Origin: Klebsiella terrigena
GTDB lineage: Bacteria > Pseudomonadota > Gammaproteobacteria > Enterobacterales > Enterobacteriaceae
Reading direction: 5' to 3'
Assembly (NCBI RefSeq): GCF_006539725.1
Contig: NZ_BJNO01000023.1
Coordinates: forward strand, 32,133-96,132
Length of the DNA: 64,000 bases
The notes beneath the pieces are model-generated. The model did not search any database and was not told the origin of the DNA. It worked only from the letters and a program-made list of their open reading frames with translations. The translations under genes were made by a program, and so were the position numbers. Positions 8,686-17,241 of this stretch are shown in pieces (the stretch's first letter is position 1; each line of letters begins with the position of its first letter).

Positions 8686-9664
8686 GGGCGTTCTCCCGTT
8701 GCGGATACCAGCAGGCCGCCTGCTGTTCGGTGTGTTCTATCGGCCGCAGCAGCGGGACCGTCCCGCAGCCCTCGCCGGCGGCGAAGCAGCGTTCGCGAAA
8801 GGCGCAGCCGCCGGGCAGGCGCGCGAGGTTGGGCACCGTGCCGGGAATCGATTGCAGCGGCGATCGCGGCTCGCCGTTATCCGGGGCGCTGTTCAGCAGG
8901 CCAACGGAGTAGGGATGCAGCGGATGATGCAGCACCTGCGGGGTCGAACCGCTTTCGATTACCGCCCCGGCGTACATGACGTACAGCCGATCGCAAACCT
9001 GGGAAACGACCGCCATATCGTGGCTGATAAACAGCACCGCGGTTCCCGTGGCCTGCGCCTTCTGTTTTAGCAGGCGCAGAACCTGGCGCTGGACGGTAAC
9101 GTCCAGGGCGGTGGTGGGCTCATCGGCAATCAGCAGGTCAGGCTCGCAGGAGAAGGCGATGGCGATCATCACCCGCTGGCGCATTCCGCCGGAGAGCTCA
9201 AACGGGTAGCGATCCATCACCCGCTGCGGGTCGGCTATCTGCATATCTGCCAGCAGCGCCACCGCCCTGGCGCGGGCCTCGCGGGCGGAGAGCGGACGGT
9301 GCTGGCGGATAACGTCCACCATCTGTTTGCCAATCCGCCGCGTCGGGTTCAGGGCGGTCATCGGCTCCTGGAAAATCATCGCCACCCTGCGGCCGCGAAT
9401 AGCGCGCATCTCTTTTTCCGTTGCGCCGAGGATATCGTTGCCCATCAGGGTCACCTGGCCGCTGTGGATCTGATAGCTCTCCGGCGGCAGCAGGCGCATC
9501 GCCAGCATTGCGGTGACGGATTTCCCCGAACCCGACTCGCCCACCACGCCAACAATTTCGCCGCGGTCGATATGCATGGAAACGGCGTTCAGGACGTGCA
9601 CCGCGCCCTGGTATACGGGGAAGCTTAAGCGGACGTTATCGATAGTTAAAACCCGGTTATTCAT
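8678..9664 (-). CDS. ddpD: Dipeptide ABC transporter ATP-binding protein (DdpD/DppD-like)
   Basis: A 328-residue ABC ATPase, second of the pair typical for peptide importers. Walker A GESGSGKS at about 42-49, Q-loop FQEPMTALNP, signature LSGGMRQR, Walker B LLIADEPTTALD, and a C-terminal Cys-containing extension (GGCAFRERCFAAGEGC). Its start overlaps the ddpC stop by one base and its end overlaps ddpF, so the transporter genes are translationally coupled. Confidence 0.88.
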   Translation of the reverse strand: MNNRVLTIDNVRLSFPVYQGAVHVLNAVSMHIDRGEIVGVVGESGSGKSVTAMLAMRLLPPESYQIHSGQVTLMGNDILGATEKEMRAIRGRRVAMIFQEPMTALNPTRRIGKQMVDVIRQHRPLSAREARARAVALLADMQIADPQRVMDRYPFELSGGMRQRVMIAIAFSCEPDLLIADEPTTALDVTVQRQVLRLLKQKAQATGTAVLFISHDMAVVSQVCDRLYVMYAGAVIESGSTPQVLHHPLHPYSVGLLNSAPDNGEPRSPLQSIPGTVPNLARLPGGCAFRERCFAAGEGCGTVPLLRPIEHTEQQAACWYPQRENAHV

Positions 9665-10554
9665 TAGCTGCGTCCTCCGGACTTCGGATCCAGTAAGTCC
9701 TGAATCCCGTCACCAAACAGATTAAAACCGACGGCGGTGATCAGGATGGCGGCGCCGGGGAAGGCGCAGTACCACCACTGGTCGAGAACATAGTTACGGC
9801 CATTGGCCACCATCGCTCCCCATTCGGCGGTCGGCTGCTGGGCGCCGAGGCCGATAAAGCCTAACGTCGCCGCCATCAGAATGGCGCTGCCGATATCGAG
9901 CGAAGCCTGCACCACCAGCGGCGGCAGCGCATTGCGCAGAATATGCCAGCTGATCAGATGCCAGCGGGAGGCGCCGAAGGTGACGGAGGCCTCAACGAAG
10001 CTGTGCTGGCGCACGATCAGCGTTTGTCCGCGCGCCAGGCGCACGTAAAAGGGGATCCGCACGATAGCGATCGCCAGCATGGCGTTGAACAGGCTGGGGC
10101 CTAACGCGGCGGCCAGCGCCATCGTCAGCACCAGCGAGGGGATCGACAGCATGATATCCATCAGCCGCATGATCAGCGCGTCGCTGCGCCCGCCGAGGAC
10201 GCCGGAGAGGCAGCCGAGCAGCGAGCCGCCGATCCCGGCGATCAGCACCACCGCCAGCCCGGCGGCGATCGACTGCTGGCTGCCGATCAGCACCCGGCTA
10301 AACAGATCCCGGCCCACTTCGTCGGTGCCAAACCAGTGGATCGCCGACGGCGCCTGCAGGCGGGCGGTGAGATCGATGGCGTTAGGATCGTGCGGCACCA
10401 GCCACGGAGAGAAGATCATCAGGAACAGCATGATCAGCATAATGCCGCCGCCGATCAGCGTCAGCGGGCTTTTACGTATCAGCCACAGGCGGCGTTTCCA
10501 CGCGTGGCTGCGGCTGATTTTCACGCCGACGGCGGGGCTTTCCTGGGTCATCAT
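9664..10554 (-). CDS. ddpC: Dipeptide ABC transporter permease (DdpC/DppC-like)
   Basis: A 296-residue inner-membrane permease with an N-terminal cytoplasmic arm, first membrane helix near residues 30-50 (LIGGGIMLIMLFLMIFSPWL), the family motif HWFGTDEVGRDLFSRVLIG, five further helices and the cytoplasmic EAA-type loop (EASVTFGASRWHLISWHIL) that contacts the ATPases. Three start codons lie in a row (GTG 10557, ATG 10554, ATG 10551); 10554 is chosen. It follows ddpB with almost no gap. Confidence 0.87.
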   Translation of the reverse strand: MMTQESPAVGVKISRSHAWKRRLWLIRKSPLTLIGGGIMLIMLFLMIFSPWLVPHDPNAIDLTARLQAPSAIHWFGTDEVGRDLFSRVLIGSQQSIAAGLAVVLIAGIGGSLLGCLSGVLGGRSDALIMRLMDIMLSIPSLVLTMALAAALGPSLFNAMLAIAIVRIPFYVRLARGQTLIVRQHSFVEASVTFGASRWHLISWHILRNALPPLVVQASLDIGSAILMAATLGFIGLGAQQPTAEWGAMVANGRNYVLDQWWYCAFPGAAILITAVGFNLFGDGIQDLLDPKSGGRS

Positions 10555-10557
10555 CAC

Positions 10558-11580
10558 TTAGCTTTCTCCCCGACCCATACGCGGGTCTATCCACAAATAG
10601 AGCAGGTCAACGAGCAGGTTGACCAGCACGTAGGCAAACGACACCACCACGGCGAACCCCATTACCGCCGGGAAATCGAGCGCCTGAATGGAGGAGACCA
10701 CATAGGCACCCATCCCGGGCCAGGCGAAGACGGTTTCTGTCAGCACCGCGCCGTACAGCAGGTCCCCCAGCGCGAGGCCGAGCACGGTGACCGAGGGGAT
10801 CAGCGCGTTGGGCAGGGCGTAGCGCATCACGATGGTCCACTTCGGCAGCCCGCTGGCCAGCGCGGTGCGGATATAATCTTCGCTAAGCTGCTCCAGCATC
10901 GCCGAGCGAATCTGCCGGGCGACGATCCCCAGGTGGACGAAGGCCAGGGTGGTGGCCGGTAAAATCAGGTGCTGAAGGGCGTTAAAGAACACCTCGAGGT
11001 TGCCTTCCAGCAGCGAGTCGATCAGGTAGAAACCGGTCACGTGGGTTGGCGGGTCAAACCAGTCGTCAAGTCGTCCGCTGCCCGGCAGCCAGTTCAGCTT
11101 GCCGTAGAACAGAACGATCGCCCCCAGCCCCAGCCAGAACGCCGGGGTAGAAATGCCGGTCAGCGCCATCAGGCGCACCAGATGATCGGTCCAGCGGTTG
11201 CGGTACACCGCCGAGAGCACGCCGAGCGGAATGCCGACCACCAGCGCGATGAACAGCGCGCATATCGCCAGCTCCAGCGTTGCGGGGAAAAAGGTTTTAA
11301 GATCCTCCAGCACCGGGCGTCCGGTACGGATAGAAGTGCCGAGATCGCCGTGCAGCAGGGCGTTGACGTAGTGTAAAAACTGCTGCCAGAGGGGGAGATC
11401 CAGCCCCAGCTGCTGGCGAATATGGCGCACGATCTCATCGCTCGCGCGATCGCCCGCCAGCAGCCGCGCGGGGTCGCCGGGAATGAGGTGCGAAATAATA
11501 AAGGTGATTGCGCATACGCCGGCGACGACGAGGATCAGTCCCCAGCTGCGTTGTCGTAGTAAACCCCAGAAACTCATCAT
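10558..11580 (-). CDS. ddpB: Dipeptide ABC transporter permease (DdpB/DppB-like)
   Basis: A 340-residue permease of the DppB/OppB family, with six predicted membrane segments. Family landmarks are HLIPGDPARLLAG near the N-terminus, LGTSIRTGRPV, and the EAA loop region SEDYIRTALASGLPKW. It pairs with DdpC to form the channel. The gap to ddpA upstream is 56 bases, the largest within the transporter genes. Confidence 0.87.
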   Translation of the reverse strand: MMSFWGLLRQRSWGLILVVAGVCAITFIISHLIPGDPARLLAGDRASDEIVRHIRQQLGLDLPLWQQFLHYVNALLHGDLGTSIRTGRPVLEDLKTFFPATLELAICALFIALVVGIPLGVLSAVYRNRWTDHLVRLMALTGISTPAFWLGLGAIVLFYGKLNWLPGSGRLDDWFDPPTHVTGFYLIDSLLEGNLEVFFNALQHLILPATTLAFVHLGIVARQIRSAMLEQLSEDYIRTALASGLPKWTIVMRYALPNALIPSVTVLGLALGDLLYGAVLTETVFAWPGMGAYVVSSIQALDFPAVMGFAVVVSFAYVLVNLLVDLLYLWIDPRMGRGES

Positions 11581-11636
11581 GACGTCCTCTGCCGGGCCGA
11601 TGGCTGCCCGGCATCACAAGGTTAAGGTGCGGCCCG

Positions 11637-13199
11637 CTATTTGTGCATCTCGGCAATATTGAAGATCTGCTCGAGCATCGGGTTAAAGACGAAGCCTTTG
11701 ACCTCTTTGTTCATCGCCACCTGATAGTTCTTCTGGAACAGATAGACGTAGGCGGCCTCATCGATAACCGTTTTCTGCGCCGCCTGATAATCCGCGGTTC
11801 GCTGCCCCTGATCGGCGGTGGAGACCGCCTTCTTGAGCAGGGCGTCAACCTGCGGGTTCTCGTAGAATGAACGGTTGCCCGGCAGCCCTTTCTTATCCGA
11901 TTCAAACCAGTAGTTCATGAACATATAGGGGTCGGCGAAATCCGGGCTCCAGTTGCCGATGGCGATGTCGTAATCCCCTTTGCCAATCCGCTCGCGCATG
12001 GTGGCGTTAGCCAGCTTTTCGAGCTTCACCGGGATGCCCAGCGCCTGCAGGTTCGCCTGGGTGGAGAGGGCGATAGGCTCCCAGTTAGGGTCATTATCGG
12101 AGTAGAGGAACGACAGGGTTTTGGGCTTATCCGCCACTTTTTCCAGCGCGGCTTTGGCTTTGTCCATATCGAGGGAGTACTGCATGGCGCTGGCGTCATA
12201 GCCCCACATGCCGTCCGGGATCGGGCCGCGCATCTGCTTGCCGTTGCCGCCGAGGATGCCGTTGACCATCCCTTTATAGTCGGTGGCCCAGGAGACGGCG
12301 CGGCGGAGATCGACCTGATTCATCGGCGCCTTGCTGTTGTTGAGGTACAGGTAGGTCACCCGCAGCGCCGGATAGTCATACACCGTGACGCGATCCTCTT
12401 TCTTCAGCGCCGCAAACTGGTCTACCGGCAGCGCATCGGCAATATCCAGATCGCCCTTGGTCAGCTGCAGGCGGCGGGCGGAGCTTTCGCCGATAATCTT
12501 CACCGTGACCCGCTTAAAGACCGGCTTAATGCCGCTGTAGTGCGGGTTAGGCACCAGCACCAGCTGCTGGCCTTTCTGCCAGCGCTGCAGCATATAGGCG
12601 CCGGAGCCGGCAGTATGTTCCGCCAGCCAGCCGCGGGCGTCGTCGGCGGCGTTGGCCTTCAGCACCGCCGGGTTGACGATCGACGCGCCGTCGTTGGCGA
12701 GAGTGTGCAGGAACGGGGCGAAAGGCTCCGGCAGGGTGAAGCGGACCGTGGTGGGATCGACGGCATCAATTTTCAGCCCGGTCGGGAAGGCTTCCGAAGG
12801 ACCTTGCTTAATGCGCATCAGGCGTTCGAAAGAGAGCTTGACCGCCTCGGCCGTCACCGGCGAGCCGTCGGCAAACTGCATGCTTTTGTGCAGCGTAAAG
12901 GTCCAGGTTTTACCGTCATCGGAGACCTGCCAGCTCTCCGCCAGCTCGCCCTCGACGTCCGTTGAGCCTTTCCCGTCATCGGTTTTATATTTCACCAGCC
13001 GCTGATAGGCCGGGTAGGTGACCGTCCAGTCGTTGTTATCGATGGTCACGGCCGGATCGAGGGTCTGCGGGTCGGCGGCTTTACCGATCACCAGCATATC
13101 TTTGGGGACCGCGGCATAGGCCGGCGCAACGGCGGCGGCCAGCGCGACGGCCAGCAGCAGCGGACGAAAACCGGTTAAGGGGGTACGAATCATTTTCAT
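11637..13199 (-). CDS. ddpA: Periplasmic peptide-binding protein (DdpA/DppA-like, SBP family 5)
   Basis: A 520-residue extracellular solute-binding protein family 5 member with a Sec signal peptide (residues 1-29, ending AYAA). After it comes the typical start LVIGKAADPQTLDPAV, with WQVSDDGKTWTFTLHKSMQFADGSPV and a C-terminal lobe containing GNWSPDFADPYMFMNYWF. It should capture dipeptides in the periplasm; given ddpX, D-Ala-D-Ala is the likely ligand. Its ATG overlaps the ddpX stop in an ATGA, indicating coupled translation. Confidence 0.88.
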   Translation of the reverse strand: MKMIRTPLTGFRPLLLAVALAAAVAPAYAAVPKDMLVIGKAADPQTLDPAVTIDNNDWTVTYPAYQRLVKYKTDDGKGSTDVEGELAESWQVSDDGKTWTFTLHKSMQFADGSPVTAEAVKLSFERLMRIKQGPSEAFPTGLKIDAVDPTTVRFTLPEPFAPFLHTLANDGASIVNPAVLKANAADDARGWLAEHTAGSGAYMLQRWQKGQQLVLVPNPHYSGIKPVFKRVTVKIIGESSARRLQLTKGDLDIADALPVDQFAALKKEDRVTVYDYPALRVTYLYLNNSKAPMNQVDLRRAVSWATDYKGMVNGILGGNGKQMRGPIPDGMWGYDASAMQYSLDMDKAKAALEKVADKPKTLSFLYSDNDPNWEPIALSTQANLQALGIPVKLEKLANATMRERIGKGDYDIAIGNWSPDFADPYMFMNYWFESDKKGLPGNRSFYENPQVDALLKKAVSTADQGQRTADYQAAQKTVIDEAAYVYLFQKNYQVAMNKEVKGFVFNPMLEQIFNIAEMHK

Positions 13200-13780
13200 G
13201 GAATTACTCCGTCAGTCTTAGCGGGAGCCAGGCAGGCAAAAACATCATCAAGGAGCGGATAACCGGCCGCGTCCGGTAGTTCGAAGTGCCACCATTCCGT
13301 GGAAATACCCTTAAAGCCGCCGCCAAACATCACGGCGTTCAGCAGCAGGCGATGACGCTGAGCGGCGGGGGGAACCGCCGGGTGGTAAGGGTGAGAGAGA
13401 TCGTCCATCTCATCGAAGGCGGTGCCCATATCCAGCGGCTGGCCGCTTTCGTCGAGCAGCGTCACGTCGATAGCGGTGCCGCGGCTGTGGTTCGACCCCA
13501 GCGCAATCGGCACCACGTAATCCTGATTCGGACAGGCGTTCCACAGCAGCTGCTGAGCCTGCTGCGGACGATAGGCATCGAGAACCTGCAGATGCAGGCC
13601 TGCCAGCCGGGCGATGCGCAGAGACTTCTCCAGCGCCGCCGCCGCGTCCGGGTGCAGCAGGCAGCGGGCTTCGGCATAGATCGGCTGGCCGGTAATGTTA
13701 TCGGCGCTGGCGTACTTGAGATCGATAGCCAGCGCCGGAAACCGCGCGCGGATATCGACCAGGGTGACTTGCTGATTCAT
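13196..13780 (-). CDS. ddpX: D-alanyl-D-alanine dipeptidase
   Basis: A 194-residue VanX/DdpX-family zinc dipeptidase. Zinc ligands H98, D105 (motif SNHSRGTAID) and H165, the catalytic base E162 (TEWWHFEL), and R71 in DAYRP are all present, so it should be active. It cleaves D-Ala-D-Ala to D-alanine. No signal peptide is evident, so it acts in the cytoplasm on imported dipeptide. Its length matches E. coli DdpX (193 residues from memory). It is the first enzyme gene of the ddp operon, 37 bases after the RpiR-type regulator. Confidence 0.93.
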   Translation of the reverse strand: MNQQVTLVDIRARFPALAIDLKYASADNITGQPIYAEARCLLHPDAAAALEKSLRIARLAGLHLQVLDAYRPQQAQQLLWNACPNQDYVVPIALGSNHSRGTAIDVTLLDESGQPLDMGTAFDEMDDLSHPYHPAVPPAAQRHRLLLNAVMFGGGFKGISTEWWHFELPDAAGYPLLDDVFACLAPAKTDGVIP

Positions 13781-13817
13781 CTGTTATTTCCTGTCCTGAA
13801 GCCTGGCGAGCAGGCGC

Positions 13818-14690
13818 TTATTCACGTTCAAATTGACCAAACTCCTGCTGCAGCGCCCGGTTCTCGGCCAGCCGCTGCGACAGCGACGGGCCGAGTCGCT
13901 CGACGACCGCCGAGAGCAGCAGGTTGAAAAGGCAGCCGATCGGTGCGAGCGAATCCCAAAAGTGGCCGGTATCGGTTTTAACCTGCAGCAGATCGAGGGG
14001 ATAGTCGCGGGCCCACGGGCACCAGATATCGGTGACCAGCGCGGTGGCGATGCGCCGCTCGGCGGCCACCCGGCAGAACTGCCTGGCGGTGCTGGAGTAG
14101 GCGCGGGTATCGGTGATCACCACGTAGGGATGTTCATATTCAGAGTTCAGCGCCTCCAGCCAGCTGCCGGAACTGCCGTCGGCGTAGGTCACCCGCGGAC
14201 GCAGATATTCGAGGTGGCTAAAAAAGGCGTTGGCAAGACCGCGCGTGGACTGGATGCCGATCACAATCACCGCGTCGGCTCGCGCAATCCGCTCGCTGAT
14301 GCGGGCGAAGGTCTCCTCCTGCGCCAGCTGGTAGACGTAGCGGATAGCGTCGAGCTCCATCTGCAGCGACAGGCTGGCGCGGTCGGGCTGCGCCTGCTGC
14401 TGCGCCCAGGAGTCGAGGCGATCGATGACGCCCCAGTGTCTATAGGGCACCGGCGCGCGATCCTTCAGGCTGTTTTTAACATCATCGAGGTTGCGGTAGC
14501 CCAGCTTGCGCAGATAGCGTCCGACGGTGATCCCGCTGGTGCCGGTTGCCTGAGCAATGCTGTCCGCGGTCTCAAAGGGGATATGCTGGCGATGGCTCAG
14601 CAGCCAGCTGCCGATGCGCTTTTCGCTAGGCGTAAGCTGGCTAAAGGTCGCCTCAATGGTGCGAAACAGCTCGTCGCTACTCTCGTTCAT
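13818..14690 (-). CDS. RpiR/MurR-type transcriptional regulator
   Basis: A 290-residue regulator: N-terminal HTH of the RpiR family (LTPSEKRIGSWLLSHRQ, then IAQATGTSGITVGRYLRKLG) and a C-terminal SIS domain (IVIGIQSTRGLANAFFSHL, then ITDTRAYSSTARQFC) that in relatives senses sugar phosphates or amino-sugar compounds. It precedes ddpX on the same strand and probably controls the operon. In E. coli, ddp is not known to have such a linked regulator, so cell-wall turnover sensing here is inference. ATG at 14690 is chosen because GGGG lies upstream and the extra 12 residues from 14726 have no support. Confidence 0.88.
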   Translation of the reverse strand: MNESSDELFRTIEATFSQLTPSEKRIGSWLLSHRQHIPFETADSIAQATGTSGITVGRYLRKLGYRNLDDVKNSLKDRAPVPYRHWGVIDRLDSWAQQQAQPDRASLSLQMELDAIRYVYQLAQEETFARISERIARADAVIVIGIQSTRGLANAFFSHLEYLRPRVTYADGSSGSWLEALNSEYEHPYVVITDTRAYSSTARQFCRVAAERRIATALVTDIWCPWARDYPLDLLQVKTDTGHFWDSLAPIGCLFNLLLSAVVERLGPSLSQRLAENRALQQEFGQFERE

Positions 14691-15006
14691 CCTGACCCCC
14701 GTTGATATTTGGCTCTCATAAACCATTCCGCTGTTACTCAGCTAACAAAGCACGATGCATGCCATCTATTACGGAACACCGTCGTTCCGCGGTATGACGG
14801 GGAAAAGGCTGGAGGCAGGCGAACTATGAGCGTAGATTTTCGCCAAAACATGCACAAAGAAGGTGCAACGTTTCCTGGTTGTGCATCACAAAAATAAAAC
14901 ATATGGTTAACAAAGTTGTCATTAATGCAGGCGACCGAAAAGAGAAAAACGGCGGGCATCGGGCGCGCACAATTAACATAACTGACTAATTAATAAGGAT
15001 GAGGGT
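14691..15006. other. Divergent promoter region between RpiR regulator and PheC-like gene
   Basis: This 316-base AT-richer gap separates two divergent genes and must contain both promoters. A short inverted repeat CCGTC/GACGG (14779-14783, 14796-14800) and an AT-rich stretch around 14885-14930 (ATAAAACATATGG, GTTAACAAAGTTG) are visible. AAGGATGAGGGT precedes the ATG at 15007. I found no strong consensus promoter or recognisable operator. Confidence 0.4.
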
Positions 15007-15768
15007 ATGAAGGTTAAGGTTTGTATTGCTCTGGCGCTGGCGAGCATTGCCTGCAGCAGCCTGGCACGTGATATGCAAACAATTCAGCACAGCGGCGAAC
15101 TGAAGGTCGGCGTGCCGGGAGATTACGCCCCGCTGGCGTTTCATAATGGCGTCGGCGAGCTGCTCGGCTATGACGTTGATATGGCAAAGGATCTTGGCGA
15201 GAAGCTGGGGCTGAAGGTGACGTTTGTGCAGACCAGCTGGCCGACGCTGTCGGGCGATCTGCAGGCCGATAAGTTTGATATCGCCATGGGCGGCGTCACC
15301 GAGACGCCGGAGCGGGCGAAAGATTTCGCCCTCAGCCATCCGGTGGTTGCCAACGGCAAAATTGCCCTCGCCAGCTGCATGGCGGCGCCGGCGCTGGGGA
15401 GCCTTGAAAAAATCGATCGCCCGAACGTGAAGGTGATCGTCAATCCAGGCGGCACCAACCAAAGCTACGTCGATGCGCATATTAAACATGCGCAGATCAT
15501 CCGGGTGAAAAACAACGTCGATAACCTCGAAGCGCTGCGGCAGAAAACCGCCGACATGATGGTGACCGACCTGATTGAGGGCATCTATTACCAGAACAAA
15601 GAGCCCGGGGTCTTTTGCGTCGCCAACGAGCAGCCTTTCCCGGGAACCGCCAGCTTTAAGGTCTACATGATGAAAAAGGATAATCAGCCGCTGCTGGAGA
15701 AGGTCAACCGCTGGCTGGATAGCCAGGATAAAAATGTGCTCAAGCAGAAGTGGAAAATTCACGAATAG
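15007..15768 (+). CDS. Periplasmic cyclohexadienyl dehydratase-like protein (PheC family, SBP fold)
   Basis: A 253-residue secreted protein with a signal peptide (residues 1-20). The fold is that of amino-acid solute-binding proteins (LKVGVPGDYAPLAF; GYDVDMAKDLGEKLG), but several segments are those of Pseudomonas PheC cyclohexadienyl dehydratase: QTSWPTLSGDL, FDIAMGGVTETPERA, VNPGGTNQSY (145-154) and TADMMVTDLIEG with E191 at the position of the PheC catalytic glutamate. PheC converts prephenate or arogenate to phenylpyruvate or phenylalanine in the periplasm. No transporter permease or ATPase follows it, which favours an enzyme over a binding protein. A binding-only role cannot be excluded. 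An MFS gene follows 83 bases downstream. Confidence 0.7.
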   Translation: MKVKVCIALALASIACSSLARDMQTIQHSGELKVGVPGDYAPLAFHNGVGELLGYDVDMAKDLGEKLGLKVTFVQTSWPTLSGDLQADKFDIAMGGVTETPERAKDFALSHPVVANGKIALASCMAAPALGSLEKIDRPNVKVIVNPGGTNQSYVDAHIKHAQIIRVKNNVDNLEALRQKTADMMVTDLIEGIYYQNKEPGVFCVANEQPFPGTASFKVYMMKKDNQPLLEKVNRWLDSQDKNVLKQKWKIHE

Positions 15769-15851
15769 GCGGTGGCGATTGTCTCGTTGCCGGGTAAAGT
15801 GGTTGTTTACACGCCGCGCAGGCGCGCAGCGAAACCGGATAACGAGAATTG

Positions 15852-17045
15852 ATGAACGCTGAGATAACCCTGCCTGTCAGGCAACAGAACAACAATATTA
15901 TCCGCCTGGCGACCGCCCAGGCGCTGGCGGGGGCCAATTCGGTGGTCTTTTACGCCACCGGGGCGATTGTCGGCAACGCCATTGCCCCGGATCGCGCCCT
16001 TGCCACGCTGCCGATCGCCATTTTCGTCCTCGGCATGGCGGCCTGTATTTTACCCTTTGGCGCCCTGGCCAGAAGGCGCGGGCGCCGGGCGGTATTTATG
16101 CTGGGCACCGGCGCCGGCGTTCTCACCGGCCTGCTGGCCGCTCTGGCGGTGGTGACCGGCTCCTTCTGGCTCTTCTGCGTGGCGGCATTTTTGGGCGGTG
16201 CCTACGCGGCGGTGGCGGTCTCGTTTCGCTTTGCCGCCACGGACGGCGTTGGCGCCGAGCGTCGCGCCCGGGCGCTGTCGCTGGTGATGGGCGGCGGCGT
16301 GGCCGCCGGGGTGATTGGCCCGATGCTGGTGACCGGGACGATGAACCTGTGGCCGGCGCATACCTTCGCCATGACCTTTCTTGCCCAGGGCGCGGTGGCG
16401 GCGGTTTCGGCGCTGGTGCTGCTGGGGGTCACGTCCGCAGAGCCGGTAGCCCAGGCGAGGAGCGGCGGCCGTCCGCTCGGGGAGATCGTGCGCCAGCCGG
16501 GTTTTGCCCGCACGGTATTCAGCGGGGCGGTGGCCTATATGGTGATGAACTTCCTGATGACCGCCGCGCCGCTCTCCATGCATCTGCACGGTATTTCTCA
16601 GCAGGCGTCGAACCTTGGCATTCAGTGGCACGTGGTGGCGATGTACGGCCCCGGCTTTTTTACCGGCAGGCTTATCACCCGCTTCGGCGCCAGGCGTATT
16701 AACGCGGCGGGGCTGGCGCTTCTCGCGCTGTCGGTACTGGTTGGGCTGGCCGGCACCGAGGTGATGCACTACTGGGTATCGCTCATTCTGCTGGGCATCG
16801 GCTGGAACTTCGGCTTCACCGGCGCTTCGACGCAGATTATGGATTTCCACCGTCCGGAAGAGAAAACCCAGGTGCAGTCGCTGAACGACTTTATCGTCTT
16901 CGGCGTGATGATGGTGGGGGCGTTCGCCTCCGGCGCGCTGATGAACCTCTTCGGCTGGAACGCCGTGCTCTGGGGCTCGCTGGTGCCGGTGATGATCGCC
17001 CTGGCGGCACTATTGTTCGGCGCGCGCGCTCGGCGCCAACGCTAA
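15852..17045 (+). CDS. MFS transporter
   Basis: A 397-residue major facilitator protein with about 12 hydrophobic segments, a loop 2-3 basic motif (FGALARRRGRRAVFMLG) and a second-half counterpart (GRLITRFGARRINAAGLALL). Overall it resembles small DHA-type or YnfM/YbjJ-like exporters. It probably exports or imports a small organic compound across the inner membrane; the substrate is unknown. ATG 15852 is preferred over the adjacent TTG 15849. It follows the PheC-like gene on the same strand and may be co-transcribed. Its stop overlaps, on the opposite strand, that of an ABC exporter remnant. Confidence 0.82.
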   Translation: MNAEITLPVRQQNNNIIRLATAQALAGANSVVFYATGAIVGNAIAPDRALATLPIAIFVLGMAACILPFGALARRRGRRAVFMLGTGAGVLTGLLAALAVVTGSFWLFCVAAFLGGAYAAVAVSFRFAATDGVGAERRARALSLVMGGGVAAGVIGPMLVTGTMNLWPAHTFAMTFLAQGAVAAVSALVLLGVTSAEPVAQARSGGRPLGEIVRQPGFARTVFSGAVAYMVMNFLMTAAPLSMHLHGISQQASNLGIQWHVVAMYGPGFFTGRLITRFGARRINAAGLALLALSVLVGLAGTEVMHYWVSLILLGIGWNFGFTGASTQIMDFHRPEEKTQVQSLNDFIVFGVMMVGAFASGALMNLFGWNAVLWGSLVPVMIALAALLFGARARRQR

Positions 17046-17209
17046 AGCGGGGCGGCCAGGGCGATGCGCCCCGGCTCCAGCTTGATAATGCGGTCGGCGA
17101 GATGGCAGTTGCGATCGTCGTGGGTGAGGGCGACGATGGTTTTGCCCTCGGCCTTCAGCATCGGCAGGCGTTCAAGATAAAACAGCGCCAACAATAGCGG
17201 GCGATCGCC
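17042..17209 (-). pseudogene. Remnant of SyrD/YojI-type cyclic-peptide ABC exporter (C-terminus)
   Basis: Reading the minus strand from about 17209 gives an open frame GDRPLLL followed directly by ALFYLERLPMLKAEGK, TIVALTHDDRNCHLADRI and IKLEPGRIALAAPL with a stop at 17042-17044. This is the end of the nucleotide-binding domain of SyrD/PvdE/YojI exporters, which normally reads GDRPxLLLDEWAADQDPxFRxxFY. The Walker B Asp-Glu and about a dozen residues are missing, and the rest of the gene (more than 450 residues) is gone. It is therefore a non-functional leftover between the MFS and SDR genes. Confidence 0.75.
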
Positions 17210-17233
17210 CTTCTGCCGATCGGCGGAAGGGCG
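17206..17233 (-). terminator. Near-perfect 28-base palindrome downstream of SDR gene
   Basis: A 28-base palindrome centred on CCGATCGG (arms CGCCCTTC and GAAGGGCG) with one wobble position lies nine bases after the SDR stop codon. It could end the minus-strand operon, though no T-run follows, so factor-independent termination is doubtful. Confidence 0.45.
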
Positions 17234-17241
17234 TCGCGCTA

